DNA from: Acidobacteriota bacterium
Lineage (GTDB): Bacteria > Acidobacteriota > Terriglobia > Acidiferrales > UBA7541
Assembly: GCA_003131705.1 (NCBI GenBank)
Contig: PKUY01000399.1
Span: 1 to 7,035, forward strand
Direction: 5' to 3'
Length of the DNA: 7,035 nucleotides
The notes beneath the pieces are model-generated. The model saw only the letters and a list, made by a program, of their open reading frames with translations, made no database searches and was not told the origin of the DNA. Position numbers and translations under genes: made by a program. Below, piece by piece: positions 6,113-7,035 of the stretch. Numbering within the stretch: the stretch's first letter is position 1; each line of letters begins with the position of its first letter.

Positions 6113-7035
6113 CTACTGGTCTCCGCTTGGCGTCGGCTCAGGAGCCCACGCGAAATTCTCTTCCCCTAGCGCAACCTCCAGCATCCCTTCGGCCGGCAGC
6201 ACATCGACCGGCAGCCCCTGTTTCCATAGCGCCACGGTCAACAGCAATTCCCGGCGCCCGCGAAGATCGAACATATCCCGAGCGAGGCTCGCCTCAAGAA
6301 TTTCACCATAGGCTGCGGAAACAACCGTCTCCGGATGCAGCAGGCAGAACCCACCTTGCTCGACAATATATCCTTGAAGCTTCCCTCCTTGGACGTGCAG
6401 CGTGATGCTCGTCTCGCGCGAATCCCATATCGTCAGCCGCAATTGAAATTCGGGCATCTCCGCAACGGCTGCGGCGATCAGGTCCACACGCAGCCAGAAA
6501 TATTTCGGCGCGAATCCATAGTGGCAATCTCCCAGCACGAACTGGCGCCCGTGCATGGCTCCGCTCCGCCCATCCGGCGCGTACAGTCCGGAGCCAAGCC
6601 ATTCGAAGTAGCTGCTTTCGCGCCCGTCCACTCGAACATCGAGAAACGCCGTTGGCGCTTCCCTCCTGCCGCGTTCGGGAGCGCGTTTGATCGGATGTGC
6701 GAGGGCATCCGGTGCCTGCTCGCCAATCGCACTGTAGATTTCGGTCAGATGCTTCCGGTACAGCGTGTCGAATTCCGCATCGTTCGCCGAACCGTGTTCC
6801 GGGCCGTACCACCAGCACCAATCGCTGCCTTCAGAGGCGAGCACAGCTTTGTACGCACGGAGCCCCTGTGCCGTCCACTCCTCGGGCTTCGAAGGTTTCG
6901 TCAATACTCCCCGTGCCTTCGCTCGCTCGAACGCTTCTCGCGCATCCCGCAGTAAATCCCACGCGCGGACATCCTCGGCATGGCCGATCCAGACGTCGAA
7001 GTTCGCACTGATCCACGAAGCCGGGAAAATCCCTT
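6113..7035 (-). CDS. Glycoside hydrolase family 57 (alpha-amylase/alpha-mannosidase-like), C-terminal part
   Basis: The frame is open from the right edge (7033) to the TAG at 6113-6115, giving 306 residues of a protein whose N-terminal catalytic barrel lies outside the window. The first visible residues, GIFPASWISANFDVWIGHAEDVRAWDLL (in two blocks: GIFPASWISANFD and VWIGHAEDVRAWDLL), are a hallmark of the large bacterial GH57 group. The block SDWCWWYGPEHGSANDAEFD, followed by LYRKHLTEIYSAIG, is another. The remaining 200 residues form the beta-rich C-terminal region. GH57 enzymes act on alpha-1,4 glucans with retention of configuration; amylase, branching and transferase activities all occur, and the catalytic residues are not visible, so the exact reaction cannot be called. 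A TTG at 6904 could be mistaken for the start, but the family sequence clearly continues upstream of it. An intrinsic terminator follows at 6047-6068. Confidence 0.88.
   Translation of the reverse strand, partial: GIFPASWISANFDVWIGHAEDVRAWDLLRDAREAFERAKARGVLTKPSKPEEWTAQGLRAYKAVLASEGSDWCWWYGPEHGSANDAEFDTLYRKHLTEIYSAIGEQAPDALAHPIKRAPERGRREAPTAFLDVRVDGRESSYFEWLGSGLYAPDGRSGAMHGRQFVLGDCHYGFAPKYFWLRVDLIAAAVAEMPEFQLRLTIWDSRETSITLHVQGGKLQGYIVEQGGFCLLHPETVVSAAYGEILEASLARDMFDLRGRRELLLTVALWKQGLPVDVLPAEGMLEVALGEENFAWAPEPTPSGDQ

Noticed and set aside
6113..6904. GH57 gene beginning at the TTG at 6904
   Set aside because: The same frame continues to the right edge with strong family sequence (SWISANFDVWIGHAED), so this is an internal codon.
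6335..6955. 206-codon plus-strand frame
   Set aside because: It is antisense to the GH57 coding region, with no recognisable domain of its own.

Overview
The window looks like a stretch of chromosome from a GC-rich, free-living heterotroph. The combination of a long atypical pyruvate kinase, YVTN beta-propellers, an SBBP / choice-of-anchor D surface protein and a GH57 amylase-like enzyme suggests Acidobacteriota. That placement is an inference from gene content; no phylogenetic marker here proves it. I see no phage, insertion sequence, CRISPR array or defence gene.

Layout. Bases 1-1513 (minus) hold the N-terminal 504 codons of a pyruvate kinase that runs off the left edge. Bases 1514-1731 are a divergent intergenic region with an imperfect inverted repeat and a candidate promoter for tRNA-Cys(GCA) at 1732-1805 (plus). 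Bases 1899-2927 (plus) encode a type I-beta DAHP synthase (aroF), the first step of aromatic amino acid synthesis. Its stop codon overlaps the TTG start of an exported YVTN-type beta-propeller protein (2924-4045, plus), so the two look translationally coupled. Bases 3980-5952 (minus) hold a decayed SBBP / choice-of-anchor D surface-protein gene. It has a frameshift, an in-frame stop inside about 200 extra bases, an apparent internal deletion, and a tail that overlaps the propeller gene end to end. Bases 6113-7035 (minus) hold the C-terminal 306 codons of a GH57-type glycoside hydrolase, followed by an intrinsic terminator at 6047-6068.

How the genes relate. Pyruvate kinase consumes phosphoenolpyruvate and DAHP synthase competes for the same metabolite; they flank a shared intergenic region but are transcribed divergently, so co-regulation is only a possibility. 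GH57 belongs to alpha-glucan metabolism. The propeller and the SBBP relic are envelope or secreted proteins without a known partner here. I found no clearly new multi-gene system. The most informative oddities are the K+-independent-type signature and enlarged B domain of the pyruvate kinase, the aroF-propeller coupling, and the detailed decay of the SBBP gene.
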